From the NCBI RefSeq assembly GCF_963966145.1, contig NC_091049.1, forward strand, positions 12,090,001 to 12,154,000: a stretch of DNA of 64,000 nucleotides, in the 5' to 3' direction. The notes under the pieces are model-generated. The model had not been told where the DNA came from, searched no databases, and was given only the letters and a program-made list of their open reading frames with translations. Source of the DNA: Tenebrio molitor (lineage: Eukaryota; Arthropoda; Insecta; Coleoptera; Tenebrionidae). Both the position numbers and the translations under genes were made by a program. Of the stretch, positions 41,510 to 52,174 are shown piece after piece. Positions within the stretch are counted from its first letter, which is position 1, and each line of letters opens with the position of its first letter.

Positions 41510-43220
41510 TTTACAATGTCCAACAGGTGAAGCCCATTTAAAGGACAAGGTACAAGACAGCAGCTATGATCTGTTCGCCAATGTTCGTTTCAAGCAACTC
41601 CTAATACTTGGAATTGAGCAGACAAAAATATCTAACAACTCCTCAACTTCCGAGTAGTTCCTGAGCACCTGAATCAGTGGAGAGCTCTCTCCTACATTAG
41701 TTCTGACAGTCGGAATGTAAAATACACTTTTAGTTCTGGAATTAGGTCGAGCAACTCGTAGAGAGATCTTAGATAGTATATAAGGGCAATCATATAAATT
41801 ATGCAGAACTTTATACAGGAAAATTATTGAATGCTCCACACGTCTTGAAACCAACAACATAAGATTAAATCTTTCAAGAAGGAGTTCCTGAGGATAACCT
41901 CTAGGAGGATAAACTCCATCTACAGAACAAGCAACAGCCTTGAGAAACCTTCGCTGTACCCTTTCAAGCTTAGAAATGTGACTATTGTAGATGGGTGACC
42001 AAACTAGCGAAGAATACTCAAGACGCGATCGAACGTACGTCACATACAGGGTTTTGAGCGTATCAGCGTCAGATATTTCTCGACTATTCCTCATTATAAA
42101 CCCCAGAGACTTAAATGCTGATTGGGCCACAAGATCAATGTGATCATTAAACGAAAGCTTTGAATTAAAAGTTACACCCAAATCACGAATGGAGTCCGGT
42201 TTCTCAAGCATTGATCCATTTATCTTATACACCGTGTAGAGTGGGTTCATTTTTCTCGCGTAGGTCATCACATTACATTTAGAAATATTTAGCAGAAGCC
42301 GATTTCTCACACACCATTTGATGTTGCATCAAATTGACTTTAACTTTATTTTTAACTTGTGTATGTATTATAAAATCTTAAATTTATTTAAAGGTGTAAG
42401 TGATTATTTTCAAAAAGTAACGTCGAATTTAAGTTCAGCAAATATTCTTTTAAAATCTGCCGAAGACACTTTCAAAACAATGAGGAGTAGTGACGATGAA
42501 TTTTTATTAATATACTTTGAGGCAATTAAAATTTGTGAAAATAATAATATTGACATTCCAAGTGCGAACCAAGCAGTGCAGACATCTCGTGTAAAAAAAA
42601 TGCCGAAACGATTTGAACATTTTGTTGTTAGTGAAAATATAAACATTGAAGACGAAGTGCCGATTGATCAGAGACAATTTAAAACGCGTGTGTATTTTCC
42701 TACAATTGATCTAATTTTAATGGCAATAAATGAACGTTTTAATAAATGTGCAAGTGTCATTAATGCATCTAGTGCTTTGCATCCCGAAAATGATGACTTT
42801 TTAAGTTATGAAATTGTGCGACCTCTTGCTGAACATTATAAAATAGAACTTGACAGCTTAAAGGCAGAATTTACCATTCTTTGTAAAACTATAAAACAAT
42901 ATGAACTTGAAAAAAATATTAAAATTTCGAACATTATGCAGCTATTGGATTTATTAGAAATTTATAAAATCGTATTTCCTGAAACTTACAAATTAACAGT
43001 GATCACACTTACAATACCAGTGTCCAGTGCCGGTTGTGAACGAACATTTTCGTGTTTGAAGAGGTTAAAAACATATATTAGAAATAAGATGACCAACGAA
43101 AGACTAAACCATTTAGCTATTATAAACATTGAACGTTCGACCGCTAAAACTTTAAGTGCAGACGAAATTATTAAAAAGTTTGATGAAATGCATCGTAATA
43201 GAAGAATTATTTTACATTAG
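39840..43220 (+). pseudogene. hAT transposase with TTF finger and DUF4371 (ZMYM-like), nearly complete
   Basis: The 445-codon part (39840-41174) starts at ATG with a basic/acidic leader (SGKRTLHDYFSSGKKQK). A TTF-type zinc finger follows: WLEYRVLCDAAFCFVCRYFS, GFKNWKRAL, and H..S..H at KKHEVSMEHKNCH. DUF4371 comes next, with the catalytic-type Asp in LMCDETKDISKTEQ and in AQTYDGASVISG. A shift near 41170 and a return near 41250 are needed to continue (AVHSQFIETQRQINP; CYTRWTAQVHAY). The LINE splits the ORF at EAIGM. 42318-43220 supplies the rest, with the dimerisation domain TIPVSSAGCERTFSCLKRLK and NERLNHLAIINIE. The order and total fit the family. Confidence 0.9.
41473..42320 (-). pseudogene. 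Non-LTR retrotransposon (Jockey/CR1-like), 5'-truncated, (AAT)n tail
   Basis: The minus-strand frame 42310-41564 is the reverse-transcriptase C-terminus and thumb: KCNVMTYARKMNPLYTVYKI, IRDLGVTFNSKLSFNDHI, YVRSRLEYSSLVWSP and KLERVQRRFLKAV. The 3' end is a run of about 13 AAT units (41473-41511, minus sense). ATGTT flanks both sides (41468-41472 and 42321-42325). Removing the insert and one ATGTT restores EAIGMLHQIDFN in the hAT ORF. Endonuclease and polymerase core are absent through 5' truncation. Confidence 0.9.
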
Positions 43221-43498
43221 GTGAGCTTTTTTTTTAACTTTTATATGATTCTGTTGGCCCACCCAAAAAAAATTGTGGCCCACTCTGGGCCACCTATTTT
43301 TAAATCCTAGCTACGTTGCTGTGGAAACCCCAGAGAAATCAACGAGCTGGCCTGAAAACCACGCAAGCTGACGCAGCCAACACTATCGAAAAGCATCAAA
43401 TTATCAGATCCTTCGTCAAACGATAAAATGTGAATAAATAGTTAACATTGTTATAAAGAGCAAAGTTGTGAATAAATCTACGACTAAACAACAAAATC

Positions 43499-43915
43499 GT
43501 GAATGAAAATCCTAACATCATAGTGGGATTGCTCCTATGTGCTTGTGCCATTGGTGTCGCCATGGAGGAACTCCTGACAGAAGTGCTGAAAGGCATCAAA
43601 GTCAACCGAACAGCCCCCGAGCTGCTACTTGAACTTTCGGAGGCTTTCCCGCCAAAGAAAATTCTTGGCCGCTTGATCTGTGAAGCTTCCACTTTCAATA
43701 GTTCTTGTTGTAATACTTATGTTGCTTATTTTCACAAAATATCTTTGCTGAAAAAGTTACGTGCTCACTGGAATGTTCCCGATTTAATTGAACTAATTGT
43801 TTACAGTATTCATGACAGTAAGGTACAAGAATGTGTTACCATGCGTAATTTTGATTCTATTTCGGATTTAATTGCCTATGTGGACACAATTCCTAAGCCC
43901 TGTGCTGTGCAGTAG
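43499..43915 (+). pseudogene. Gag-like fragment, unassigned
   Basis: A 138-codon frame reads LLTEVLKGIKVNRTAPELLL early and HWNVPDLIELIVYSI with FDSISDLIAYVDTIPKP at the end. The helical pattern of the last 60 residues is like retrotransposon gag capsid pieces. No zinc knuckle or protease follows; hAT sequence begins at 43911. Low certainty. It could also be an unrelated small exon. Confidence 0.35.
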
Positions 43916-44020
43916 TGATGGGCCAAACTGTTATTTTTCAATAACAGGTTGTACCTGTCACTATTATTTAAATAACAGTTATTTTAACAGGTTTAAAATA
44001 ACAGTTTCAGAAATCATATT
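43911..44020 (+). repeat. TAACAG-rich left end of the BED-finger hAT
   Basis: TAACAG or AACAG(T/G) occurs seven or so times within 110 bp after TAGTGATGGGCC. Subterminal motif clusters like this serve as transposase-binding sites in hAT elements; that role here is inferred. Confidence 0.45.
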
Positions 44021-44192
44021 TTATAATTTAATGAAGGCTTAAAGAATTGATTATTTAAAGACGTACATATATACCTACACTTACGAAGGTAAGAAGAATA
44101 TAACTTTTTTACGTCTTGTATTTATGTTTAACATCAAATATTTTTAATGGCAGCAACGTACTTTTTACTATTGAAATATATGCGAATTACGA

Positions 44193-45440
44193 ATGGATTT
44201 AACACGTAAGAATTCAATTGTTTTGAAGTTCTTTACCCCACAAAATGAAATCAAAGCCAGCTGTAATCTTTGCTGCCAAAGTTTGTCCTACAAATCATCA
44301 ATCAGTAATTTAAAACAGCACATGACACGAAAACATCTTACAATTAAATTGTTACCTAAAGGCAGCAATTGGCAACAAGTTGCCGGCAACGCTTTTTAGT
44401 AATGTTGCCGGTCATTACTAAAAAATTTTACAATATAACAACTGATTTTCAACCACTTTCAGTAGTAGAGGATCTGGGTTTCCGAGCATATAACAAAGCC
44501 TTAAATCCATCTTATACATTGCCGAGCAGAAAAGTTTTGTCCAATACGTTGCCGCCTGCAAAATTCATGGAGACTTACAGTAAGTCAAAAGATATGATAA
44601 AAGACGCTGTTTCTGTTACCTTAACTACAGATTGTTGGACCTCTTGCAACAATGAGTTTTATTGCACTCACTGCTCATTACATTGATTGACATTTTGAAG
44701 TAAAAAATCTCTTACCCTTGCCCATGCTAACCAATGATGAATTTGATAAGTTGAATAATGCTTACCATATTATTTCCCATGAAACCAGCCACTAGAAACA
44801 TGAGTGGAGAAAAGTATGTGACGCTTTCGTGCGTAATTACTAATTAATAACTGCTTATAAGATGTCTGTACAAATCTTCAAAAGCAGTCATTTTCTGCCA
44901 CATCAAAGCACGTTCTTAATTCCATAATTACTGGGCTAAATACGCGATTAAAAACCTTTGAAAGTAGCACAACTTTGTTGGTTTCCACTTTTCTTGTCTC
45001 AGGTACAAAAATGTGGGTCTTTCTTCAGACGCGGCAGCTAATACAGCAAAAGAACAAGTATCCAATGTTTTGGCAAACTTCATAGCAGGACATTATAACA
45101 ACGAGGAGGAAGTCCAAGAGAACCAAACTTCAGCTAATTTAAACAGAAACAGATTCAATATGGATCTCATTCGATAAAAAAGTAGCTGCATTTGTGCCAA
45201 CAGGCACATGCAAATCACGCGCAATTATTGAATTGCAACGATATATAGAAGAGCCACTTTTGCCACACCATAGTGATCCATTAAATTGGTGGAAAACTCA
45301 TGCCTACAATTACCCAAATCTAAGTAGGATTGTACGCGAAAAATTTGGAACCGTAGCAACGTCGGTGAGCAAGTTTTTTCAAAAACGGGTGAATTACTCT
45401 CAGCTCGACGTAATCGCTTGGGGTCTAAAAAAGTGAAACA
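44193..45440 (+). pseudogene. hAT transposase with BED finger, internally deleted
   Basis: 44193-44396 carries a BED zinc finger: SCNLCCQSLSYKSSISNLKQHMTRKH (C-x2-C, H-x4-H). A shift near 44400 leads to 44369-44686 with VEDLGFRAYNKALNPSYTLP and TLTTDCWTSCNN (first catalytic Asp). Between 44690 and 45190 the frame is broken and shortened (LPLPMLTNDEFDKL visible). 45194-45436 is the dimerisation region: DPLNWWKTHAYNYPNLSRIV, FGTVATSV, then a shift. The CAGTAGTGATGGGCC around 43910 has the look of a hAT end. The left flank is rich in TAACAG repeats. Confidence 0.8.
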
Positions 45441-45558
45441 AGTAATGTTTATTAACAAGAACGAGAATGGAGGCTGCTCTTTTATAATTTTAGTTACTGT
45501 TGTTCGTTTAGTGTGTTCATTTGTCTATGGGTTATTCTGCGTTGGCTTCAGTCGTATA

Positions 45559-45751
45559 CTCCGTACGCTGATAGATTGCACGTTTTTTGACAGAAGACAG
45601 ATACAGAGACATGTGTGGCGGGAATTAATCCACAAGGCTACAACAGTTTTCTAAATAACGTGAAACAATTCAGATGGAGAGTTCAGTATTTTTCACTGCG
45701 TTATGTTTTGGAACTAGAATCTAAAAACGTGCAATCTATCAGCGTACGGAC
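45559..45751. mobile_element. MITE, 193 bp, TATA flanks
   Basis: CTCCGTACGCTGATAGATTG and the complement of GTCCGTACGCTGATAGATTG form about 30-bp inverted ends. TATA occurs on both sides (45555-45558, 45752-45755). Confidence 0.8.
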
Positions 45752-45755
45752 TATA

Positions 45756-46160
45756 GTAAATTTATATCCACATTTACCATCCGCCTCTGGTAAATGTGCA
45801 CACAATCCATGTTTGAAACGTGAATGTACAAAAACGACGACTGAAAAAGATTGCTATGCAGATTTACCATCGAAACCGGTCATTATGAACGTTTGCCGGC
45901 AAATGTGCAGCGAAGTCGCAAAAACTTGCGGGGCACCTGGCGCACCCCGCAGTATGAACGCCTTCTTCCAGGGATGGGGGTCACCCTGGGAGCGACCACC
46001 GTTCGTCCCATACTCGTGAGATTCGATATGGAAGATACACAAGAGAAAGAACATAAAAGAAAGGACCGACAGAATTGACATTATTGACTTGGCAAAGGAA
46101 GAAGGAAAGGAACAGGAGAAGCAGGAGGAAGAAGCTGTGGGAACAAAAACGCCGGAGTTG
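45756..46160. other. No recognised gene
   Basis: It contains a small hairpin TTACCATCCGCCTCTGGTAA at 45775. The 134-codon frame at 45615-46019 crosses the MITE border and is not a gene. 46020-46160 is Lys/Glu-rich when translated, probably the linker of the Tc1-like relic that follows. Confidence 0.4.
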
Positions 46161-46164
46161 TTGT

Positions 46165-46590
46165 CGTTGGAGGTCGAGGATAACGCCTCCTACCATTCCC
46201 AAATGTTGAATAAAACCAATTCAAAAAAGGCTGCTATTCAGGATTGACTTAACACCAACAACATCCCATACGAGGAAGAAATGTTGAAAGCTGAAGTTCT
46301 AGAAATTGTAACGAACAGCCGGAAAGAAAAGGAGTATATAATAGATACCCTACTGACTCAACATGGCCACAAAGTTTGGAGACTCCCCCCATACCACTGC
46401 CAATTCAACCCAATTGAATTAATATGGGGAATTTGTAAACAATACTACGGTTCCCATATCGGCAGGGATGGATATGGTGATGGCAATGTAAAGTCGATGT
46501 GCTTGGAGGCCTTATCTACAGCAACCTCAGAAATATGGAACAAATCGGTAAAGCACATTGAAAACGAAATTTTAGAATTTTAGAATGGTG
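46165..46590 (+). pseudogene. IS630/Tc1-like transposase, C-terminal part (family of 32480-33048)
   Basis: EDNASYHSQMLNKTNSKKAA (second catalytic Asp region) and, after a stop at 46243, LNTNNIPYEEEMLKAEVLEI; then HGHKVWRLPPYHCQFNPIELIWGICK, which holds the last catalytic residue (the Glu of NPIEL). The end is KSVKHIENEILEF. The N-terminal half (homeodomain-like and first Asp) is missing. The two copies of this family cover complementary parts. Confidence 0.75.
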
Positions 46591-47585
46591 GTAAAAAGAA
46601 AATATTATAGACGCGCATGAAGTGGAGCCACTTATAATTTCGGTAAATACTGGAGATTCAGATGACAGTAGCAGTGACGGCTCGTTAGGGGCGGCAGAGT
46701 CGGCCGGGCCGTACCACACATAATTACGAATTTTATTTTCATACTTTCTGATAAAAAAATGTTTACGTTATTTTTCTTCAAACACAAATAACAACTTAAA
46801 TTACAATTTACATTTCTGTCTCGTACCTAATTACATTGTACTGTGTACCGTATGTGCTGTAAATACACATATTATGTAGTATAAATACCTAAACGCATCC
46901 AGGATAGTTTTGAAAAAAAAAAGTGTGTGTAAATAAAAATCCACTTAATAAACGCAAAATTCTACTAAACATAAATTATGATGTCTGTTCGCCTTCATCG
47001 TTTTTTTTTAATTGCCTCAGTAAAGACCAATTTAAATTAGATATTGAAGTTAAAGTTATTTTTTCACCATTACAAAAATTAAATGCATACGAATATTTAC
47101 AAAACTACGACAATAATTGACAAAGCCGTTCCTAGGCTCCTGCGGCAAGTGTTTATTAAATAGGTAATAAATACATTCGGCCAAGGAAGGGGAAGGGTCG
47201 GCCAGTGACGTATTTGCCGAGTGCACACAGACTAATCTTTGCACTGCGATTTTGAAACGATGAATACATTCAGAAGTACGTCCAGCTGTCTCGTCTCACC
47301 AATCTTAAGTTATGTTGCTGTAACTTGTAACGGATAGCTTAGCTCGTTTCACACAACCCCGGCAAAAGTTAATTTGGCCGACAGCTGCTGCAGCGCTGTG
47401 GCGCTGCTAAACTGAGTTTGCTAAGGTAACGACAACGGTTGCGCCAATATTTCCATCTCACTTAATTTGGAATCTATGCAAGTTAATCGACACGATACAA
47501 ACATCCCGTGACACGATACAAACATCCCGTAAAACAATGAGTTGTCGCTACCCGTGCGCTACCTTATTTATCATCGAGAACCTTA
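46591..47585. other. No recognised gene; short tandem duplication
   Basis: GACACGATACAAACATCCCGT-type 21-bp units occur twice in tandem at 47489-47531. A frame with a short THAP/P-like C-terminal feel at 46990-47117 is too weak to call. Nothing else was identified. Confidence 0.45.
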
Positions 47586-47758
47586 TGCCCGTTTGCACCA
47601 ACCTCGGTTAAAGTACTAACCCTGATTAAATTCGTAAACACCGGTTAAAGCTTTGCACCATCCTCTTAATCACGATTAAATTGAACGTTAGCTAACCGGT
47701 CGAGTTTTGGCCGGTTAAGGACTTAACCGTGATTAAAACGAAATCGTGTATGTCATAT

Positions 47759-47813
47759 CATGGCCAACTTCATCTAGCTTCCGCTGCGCGGAAGCTAGAT
47801 GAAGTTGGCCATG
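47759..47813. repeat. Perfect 26-bp-arm palindrome inside the Harbinger element
   Basis: CATGGCCAACTTCATCTAGC continues to a 26-nt arm that is repeated in perfect inverse after a TGC loop. It lies between the left subterminal repeats and the ORF and could fold into a strong hairpin. Confidence 0.95.
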
Positions 47814-47849
47814 GTCATATGTCGTTGCGACTGTTGACTGTTGACAAAA

Positions 47850-48400
47850 TGAACGCAATAGAATTCGAAATTGTGGAAGATGATGATCTTGAAGTCCTCG
47901 ATTTTATTGAAAATGATAAGGCAACATTATTTTGAGGATTTAGACGAAGGAACATTCAGAAGAAGGTTTCGCTTGACAAAAAACTGTGTATATCAGCTTC
48001 TAACGATGATAGAAGATCAGCTAGAATACACAACAGACAAGTAAGTAGATACCTATCTGCATAAATATTTTTACATTTTGATTAATCACTTTTCATTCAG
48101 TACATTGATTTTTTTTTACAGAAACGACAGCGTTGATTTCCCATCTTAGCGTATGGTTGTCGCTTGAAGATTGAAACTGTTTAAACAGTTATTGTGGCAG
48201 CAGCGGTACTGCATAACATTGCTCTTAAAATGGGTGATGTTGAACCTCCACCTGTGCCAGAAGAACTTGATGAACATGAATTGAACCGCTTGATAGGAGA
48301 AGGTCAAATTCCAGATATACAATACGAAAACAATGCTGGTGTAGCTGCAGGTACTTTAGCAAGAAGGCAATTTATTAATGATTATTTCGCCCGACTGTAA
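47850..48400 (+). pseudogene. HARBI1-like transposase, ends only (catalytic core deleted)
   Basis: The first part, FEIVEDDDLEVLDFIE, shifts frame near 47925 to FEDLDEGTFRRRFRLTKNCV and YQLLTMIEDQLEYTTDK. GTAAGT follows at about 48040 and a TTTTTTTACAG acceptor at 48121 leads to NDSVDF. The middle, including all three catalytic acidic residues, is gone. 48194-48400 gives AAAVLHNIALKMGD (the usual block after the last Glu) and RRQFINDYFARL. The same family signature as 5889-6847, but a different, younger element. Confidence 0.8.
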
Positions 48401-48984
48401 GTTATACTCGTATAAGTAATAAAAATAAAATGTATAGAACTTTTTAATATATTTATACAACAAATACAAATCTATTTATTTATTCATTTAACTCCTTCTG
48501 CTTTAATTGTAATGTTACAACCATTGTTTCCTTTTCTATTTCAAATTTAATTAAATCATGTTCTCGACGTTGTCGCCAGAACAAAGCTTTATTCTTTTCT
48601 GTTTGTGCCAGCAACGTTTTTTTCCAAAAAAAATAGTAATCAAACCAACCAACATAATATTTTACAAAAACGTGACGAACGTGACTTAACCACGATTAGT
48701 TAATTTTGGTGTGGTGCAAAGCAACACAATTTTAATCATGATTAAAAGATAATCATGATTAAGTAACCCTGATTAAGTTGAAATTCGGTGCAAACGGGCA
48801 TTAGAGTTTGCGTTTGCGTAGTTTAATTCCTTAATTTCAAATTCACGTCTGCTCCTAACCGTTTAACGTATCGTCTTTTGTTTCTGTTTTGTGTGTTTAA
48901 TCTGTTATTAATTACTATAGTATTATTTAAATTGTGAGTGTAAGTGGTAAGTAGGTAAACACACCGACAATAGCAAATGTAAAA

Positions 48985-49270
48985 GATGTAGTGAGTACCA
49001 ATGCCGATTTGATTAACTATTTATTGGTAAATACATTGTCTTATGATGACAAAATATTTGTGAAGAAATTGCCAGTTCCACAACCCTCAATGGTTGATTT
49101 AATACAATCGAAAAGTGGTCATAATCCCGCGTTTTCTAAAACTCTGTACCAGAAAAATATATGGTTAACGGGCAGCCAAGTGCACTTGCACTTGTTAGTT
49201 TTACTATGTAACATTTTTTTAATTATGAACCTACATTTGTCACGCGGATGCCTATCAAAAAGTTAAATTG
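48985..49270 (+). pseudogene. hAT (TTF/ZMYM-type) N-terminal fragment
   Basis: The frame reads NADLINYLLVNTLSYDDKIF, then VKKLPVPQPSMVDLIQSKSG and FSKTLYQKNIWLTGS, the start of insect hAT proteins with a TTF finger. A frame change follows where the finger should begin. The downstream part is absent. Confidence 0.65.
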
Positions 49271-49814
49271 ACTAATTAGAGCTTTACCGGTCTACCCATG
49301 TTCGGCCGACTCATATTCGCGAAACACGAGCCGTCACTGGACAGTAGTGACACTTCCAATTCGGAATAAATAAAAATATATAAAAACTTACCTGTTGATT
49401 TGATTTATTACAAAAAGTTAGGTTAGGAGAATAGTTTTAGCTAAATTTCCTCTCGTTGCTGCACTATCGCACATTACGCAATTTAGTCTACATCACCTTT
49501 GTAATTGTTTTCCTTTTCGCGACACTTTTGTAATGATTTCCTAAGCTTTGGATAAATCGAATTACATTTTCGTCGTTTCTTGATATTTTGACGTTTGGTC
49601 GACATCTTACGCCGCGCCGAGTCAGACGCACGTCAATAGTTCTATGTTACTCAAATCGTACGGTTCGGAGTGAGATATATAAAGCGACAATCTTAAGAGG
49701 GCACGTAGCAGAGGCAACGAACTTGTTGTGTGTTTTGTTGGAAGGAGATATCTATATACACGTAGTTCGTGTTATAAACTGATACAACTGCAAATATTTA
49801 AAAAATAGACTATA
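49271..49814. other. No recognised gene
   Basis: Mixed sequence. A TATATAAAG at 49674-49682 lies 140 bp upstream of the zinc-knuckle frame and could be a promoter or LTR remnant. Confidence 0.4.
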
Positions 49815-50075
49815 GTGGCGGACTGCAAGGGCGCCGAAGCGAGGAAAGTGGCCTGCTATAGATGCGGGGGTCCGAACCATTTCGCTAGGGACTGCCCAGA
49901 AGAGGCGCCGAAGTGCTACTCGTGCGGAGAGCTGGGCCACCTGGCCAGAAGCACGAGGTGCAAAAACTATAAGGCAGCGATGGAGCAGATGAGGCGGCAG
50001 GATCGAGTAAAGAAGGCCAAAGAGCGCGCTTCCTCCCCGGTTCCATCACAGGACCCAGTCCCCGGCCATGATTGA
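49815..50075 (+). CDS. Small protein with two CCHC zinc knuckles, retrotransposon gag-like
   Basis: The 86-codon frame (GTG at 49815; no nearby ATG) has CYRCGGPNHFARDC, a perfect C-x2-C-x4-H-x4-C knuckle, then CYSCGELGHLARSTRC, a second knuckle with two extra residues before the last Cys. A basic, Arg/Lys-rich tail follows and ends SQDPVPGHD. Such pairs are found in gag proteins and in CNBP-like nucleic-acid-binding proteins. GC-richer than its surroundings. The second knuckle's odd spacing suggests decay. No protease or polymerase follows. Gag remnant is the more likely reading in this context. Confidence 0.5.
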   Translation: MADCKGAEARKVACYRCGGPNHFARDCPEEAPKCYSCGELGHLARSTRCKNYKAAMEQMRRQDRVKKAKERASSPVPSQDPVPGHD

Positions 50076-50566
50076 CTAACGGCCTCTCTGGCCCCCGGAG
50101 AAGCAAAGCGCAGAGAGGAAACTATGAGACACGAGAGGATATTTTGGCATTTTATTTAAAAATTGGTTTTTCTTTCAATTTCTATACTGTCGTTGATGGT
50201 CATAACTCATGACATTTGCACTGAATTGGTATCTAAGGTTTATTGACAACGGTTTTGCTCTAATGCAAATTATCGATAATTGCACTAGTGCAGATTATCG
50301 CTGTAATTCGATCGCTATTGGCTAAAAATAAAATATTAGATACAGCTTTTTGATTGTCTTAATTTCTTCTAAGGAAATAGTCAATAGTAATATCCCGAGT
50401 ACATGTCAAATTGTCGATAATTTTCGAAGCGCACTTCACATTTAGTAGACCATGGTTAGTAAATCAAGTATCGCCATCTGTTAGTTAGCAATTAAATACC
50501 CATAGGCCGCAAATTTGAATCGTTTGAATCAGTCAAATAGAGAGAAATAAAACTCAAAACTTCAAA
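50076..50566. other. No recognised gene
   Basis: AT-rich; probably the 5' flank of the THAP gene piece that follows. Confidence 0.4.
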
Positions 50567-51182
50567 ATGGAAATTAAATGTATAATTTGTCGTAGCCCAG
50601 TAAAACCATTATTTCAATTCCCAAGTGATAGCTTATTACAATCAAAATAATTTCAAAATCTCCAAGATAAATGTGGTAACTCAACACCCATTTATGAAAA
50701 TGATATAATTTACACTATTTATAAGTTACACTGCAGATATATCGAAGGTAAACGATCGCTCTTTTATTTGTGGACAACATTTTGAATCAAAATGATTACA
50801 AGTTCAAGCAAACAATAAATACTCACTTATTAAAGGAGCTATATTTTTGTAAGTGTCATCTTTAGAAACAAAGCTAATATCACATATAATGACAACAATT
50901 TTTGATTTATAGCATCGCCCATCCTCTTCCCCCCAAATTTCAAGTTATCCTTCTGAGTCGTCTTTAATACGAAATTCTAAGTGTATTCAAGTGTATATGA
51001 TTTCTTCTCAGGAAATTACAAATTTACAGTATCATGTGAAAGTTTTAACGGCTAAATTACGACAGTTGAAGAACAAACAAAAAAGATTTTTGGAAAAAAT
51101 GAACCGTTTAGATCTAATTAAAAATTATTCTAAAAAAATTCCTCGACGGTCAGAAACTTCTATCCGTATGTGTAGCGTGTGA
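50567..51182 (+). pseudogene. THAP finger plus coiled coil: P-superfamily transposase N-terminus
   Basis: ATG at 50567: MEIKCIICRSPVKPLFQFPS with the first Cys pair (C-x2-C). A stop stands where the THAP Trp is expected (about 50650), then in shifted frames ICGQHFESKDYKF with the C-x2-H pair. A GT at 50849 and AG at 50911-50912 bound a 64-nt intron. The second exon reads SSQEITNLQYHVKVLTAKLR then KNKQKRFLEKMNRLDLIKN, a coiled coil as in P-like proteins, ending at TGA 51180-51182. The catalytic part does not follow. Confidence 0.7.
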
Positions 51183-51700
51183 AGGTTTTGTTTCCCTAAG
51201 GGCTATGAACATTGTCGGAACCATTTAGTAAAGTTGCCCTTTAAAACAACCATTTTGAGGTACTTAGGTGAATTCCATGGACCAAACGAATTATTAAAAA
51301 GACGCTTACAAGCAGAAATTTCGAGACAAGATTCCCATTAAAAAAAAATATGTTCTTTAATTGAGAAGCAGACTTTCTATATGCATTTTGTCCATAATTT
51401 GAAATTTTCGGGCAAAGGTGACGTGACAATCTGTGATTGGCGGACTACAATTTTATGTAGAAAAAGGCATTCTAACTGCATTCTCTCCCATTTAAAATAA
51501 ATCGGGGAAAGCGCTTGGTCATTCTATGTGGAGTATGTCCAACGTTGCAAGACACACGAACAGCAGTTTGTCCTTTGAACGTGGACTAACTGCCATTTGT
51601 TTGTCGTGCGCCGCCGTGTGGTCAGTCTCTAAGAGTGTTTTGTGTTTCCATTATTATTAAATTGTTGCTTAAAGTAATAATTGAAGACACGATGAATGTA
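51183..51700. other. No recognised gene
   Basis: A frame near 51230-51330 may be a further P-like scrap (YLGEFHGPNELLKRRLQAEI), which would place it in the same relic. The rest is unassigned. Confidence 0.4.
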
Positions 51701-51797
51701 AATGAAGGCGAGCATGTCGTTGGCGATATTGACCGTGGTAGTAGAAAACGGAGAAGAAATGTTATGACAAAAAAACGTAAAAGTGAAGTCAGGTAAA
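51692..51797 (+). pseudogene. Possible first exon of a TE gene (basic N-terminus)
   Basis: ATG at about 51692: MNVNEGEHVVGDIDRGSRKR, then RNVMTKKRKSEVR and a GTAAAT donor-like site at about 51794. The basic start resembles the leader of the unnamed arthropod TE at 59150-62440, but the match is not firm. Confidence 0.35.
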
Positions 51798-51800
51798 TTT

Positions 51801-52174
51801 TAATGTTATTTTCTGGTAACATGATTTTTTATTTCTTCATTGTCTTTTATTACGCCATTCAGACCATTACCCTAATTGGAACATTTCGAATGTTCCACGG
51901 CCAAATAAAACTGGGCAGCAATTTTTCTATTGTAATAAAAAACTATTTTTCAAATTGACATCATACGTCAGTGTTATGTTGTGCCACAGGTATGGGTCTC
52001 TTGTTCCCGAGAAACTTTCATTTTAAAAGCCTGAATTACCAAAACATATAAAGATGACAAAAATGTCAATTTAGTGGTCGCTTTTATTTGGCCGCAACTG
52101 TACTTGCAACCATAAACGCAATGATTTCCGATGTAATGAGTTACCGCAAGACGATAGAAAAGAAATTCGAAGAA
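51801..52174. other. No recognised feature
   Basis: AT-rich sequence with a small inverted repeat GAACATTTCGAATGTTC at 51880. Confidence 0.4.

Larger units (their letters stand above)
39381..43318 (+). mobile_element. hAT transposon with inverted ends, interrupted by a LINE
   Basis: Left end CCACGTAGCTATAGGTGGGC; right end (reverse) CAACGTAGCTAGGATTT then AGGTGGCCCAGAGTGGGCC. The two share ACGTAGCTA and AGGTGGSCC with a small gap. A single transposase gene (39840-43220) fills the interior. The flanks look alike (GCTGGAAACCCAG / GCTGTGGAAACCCCAG), but a clean 8-bp duplication is not visible. Apart from a LINE insertion and two shifts it is nearly complete. Confidence 0.8.
47586..48800 (+). 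mobile_element. Internally deleted PIF/Harbinger element, 1215 bp, TTA duplication
   Basis: Ends TGCCCGTTTGCACC (47586) and GGTGCAAACGGGCA (ending 48800) are inverted. TTA flanks both sides (47583-47585, 48801-48803), the Harbinger target. Both subterminal zones have many (G/C)TTAA(C/T)C or TGATTAA motifs. It encodes only the two ends of a HARBI1-like transposase, so it is non-autonomous. Confidence 0.93.

Noticed and set aside
41473..41511. (AAT)n run considered as an independent microsatellite
   Set aside because: It sits exactly at the 3' end of the LINE next to the target duplication, so it is the LINE tail.
45615..46019. 134-codon frame
   Set aside because: It starts inside a MITE and runs through its border, so it cannot be one ancestral gene.
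49815..50075. Zinc-knuckle protein as a host CNBP gene
   Set aside because: Too short, no introns or further knuckles, second knuckle spacing abnormal, and surrounded by TE debris.
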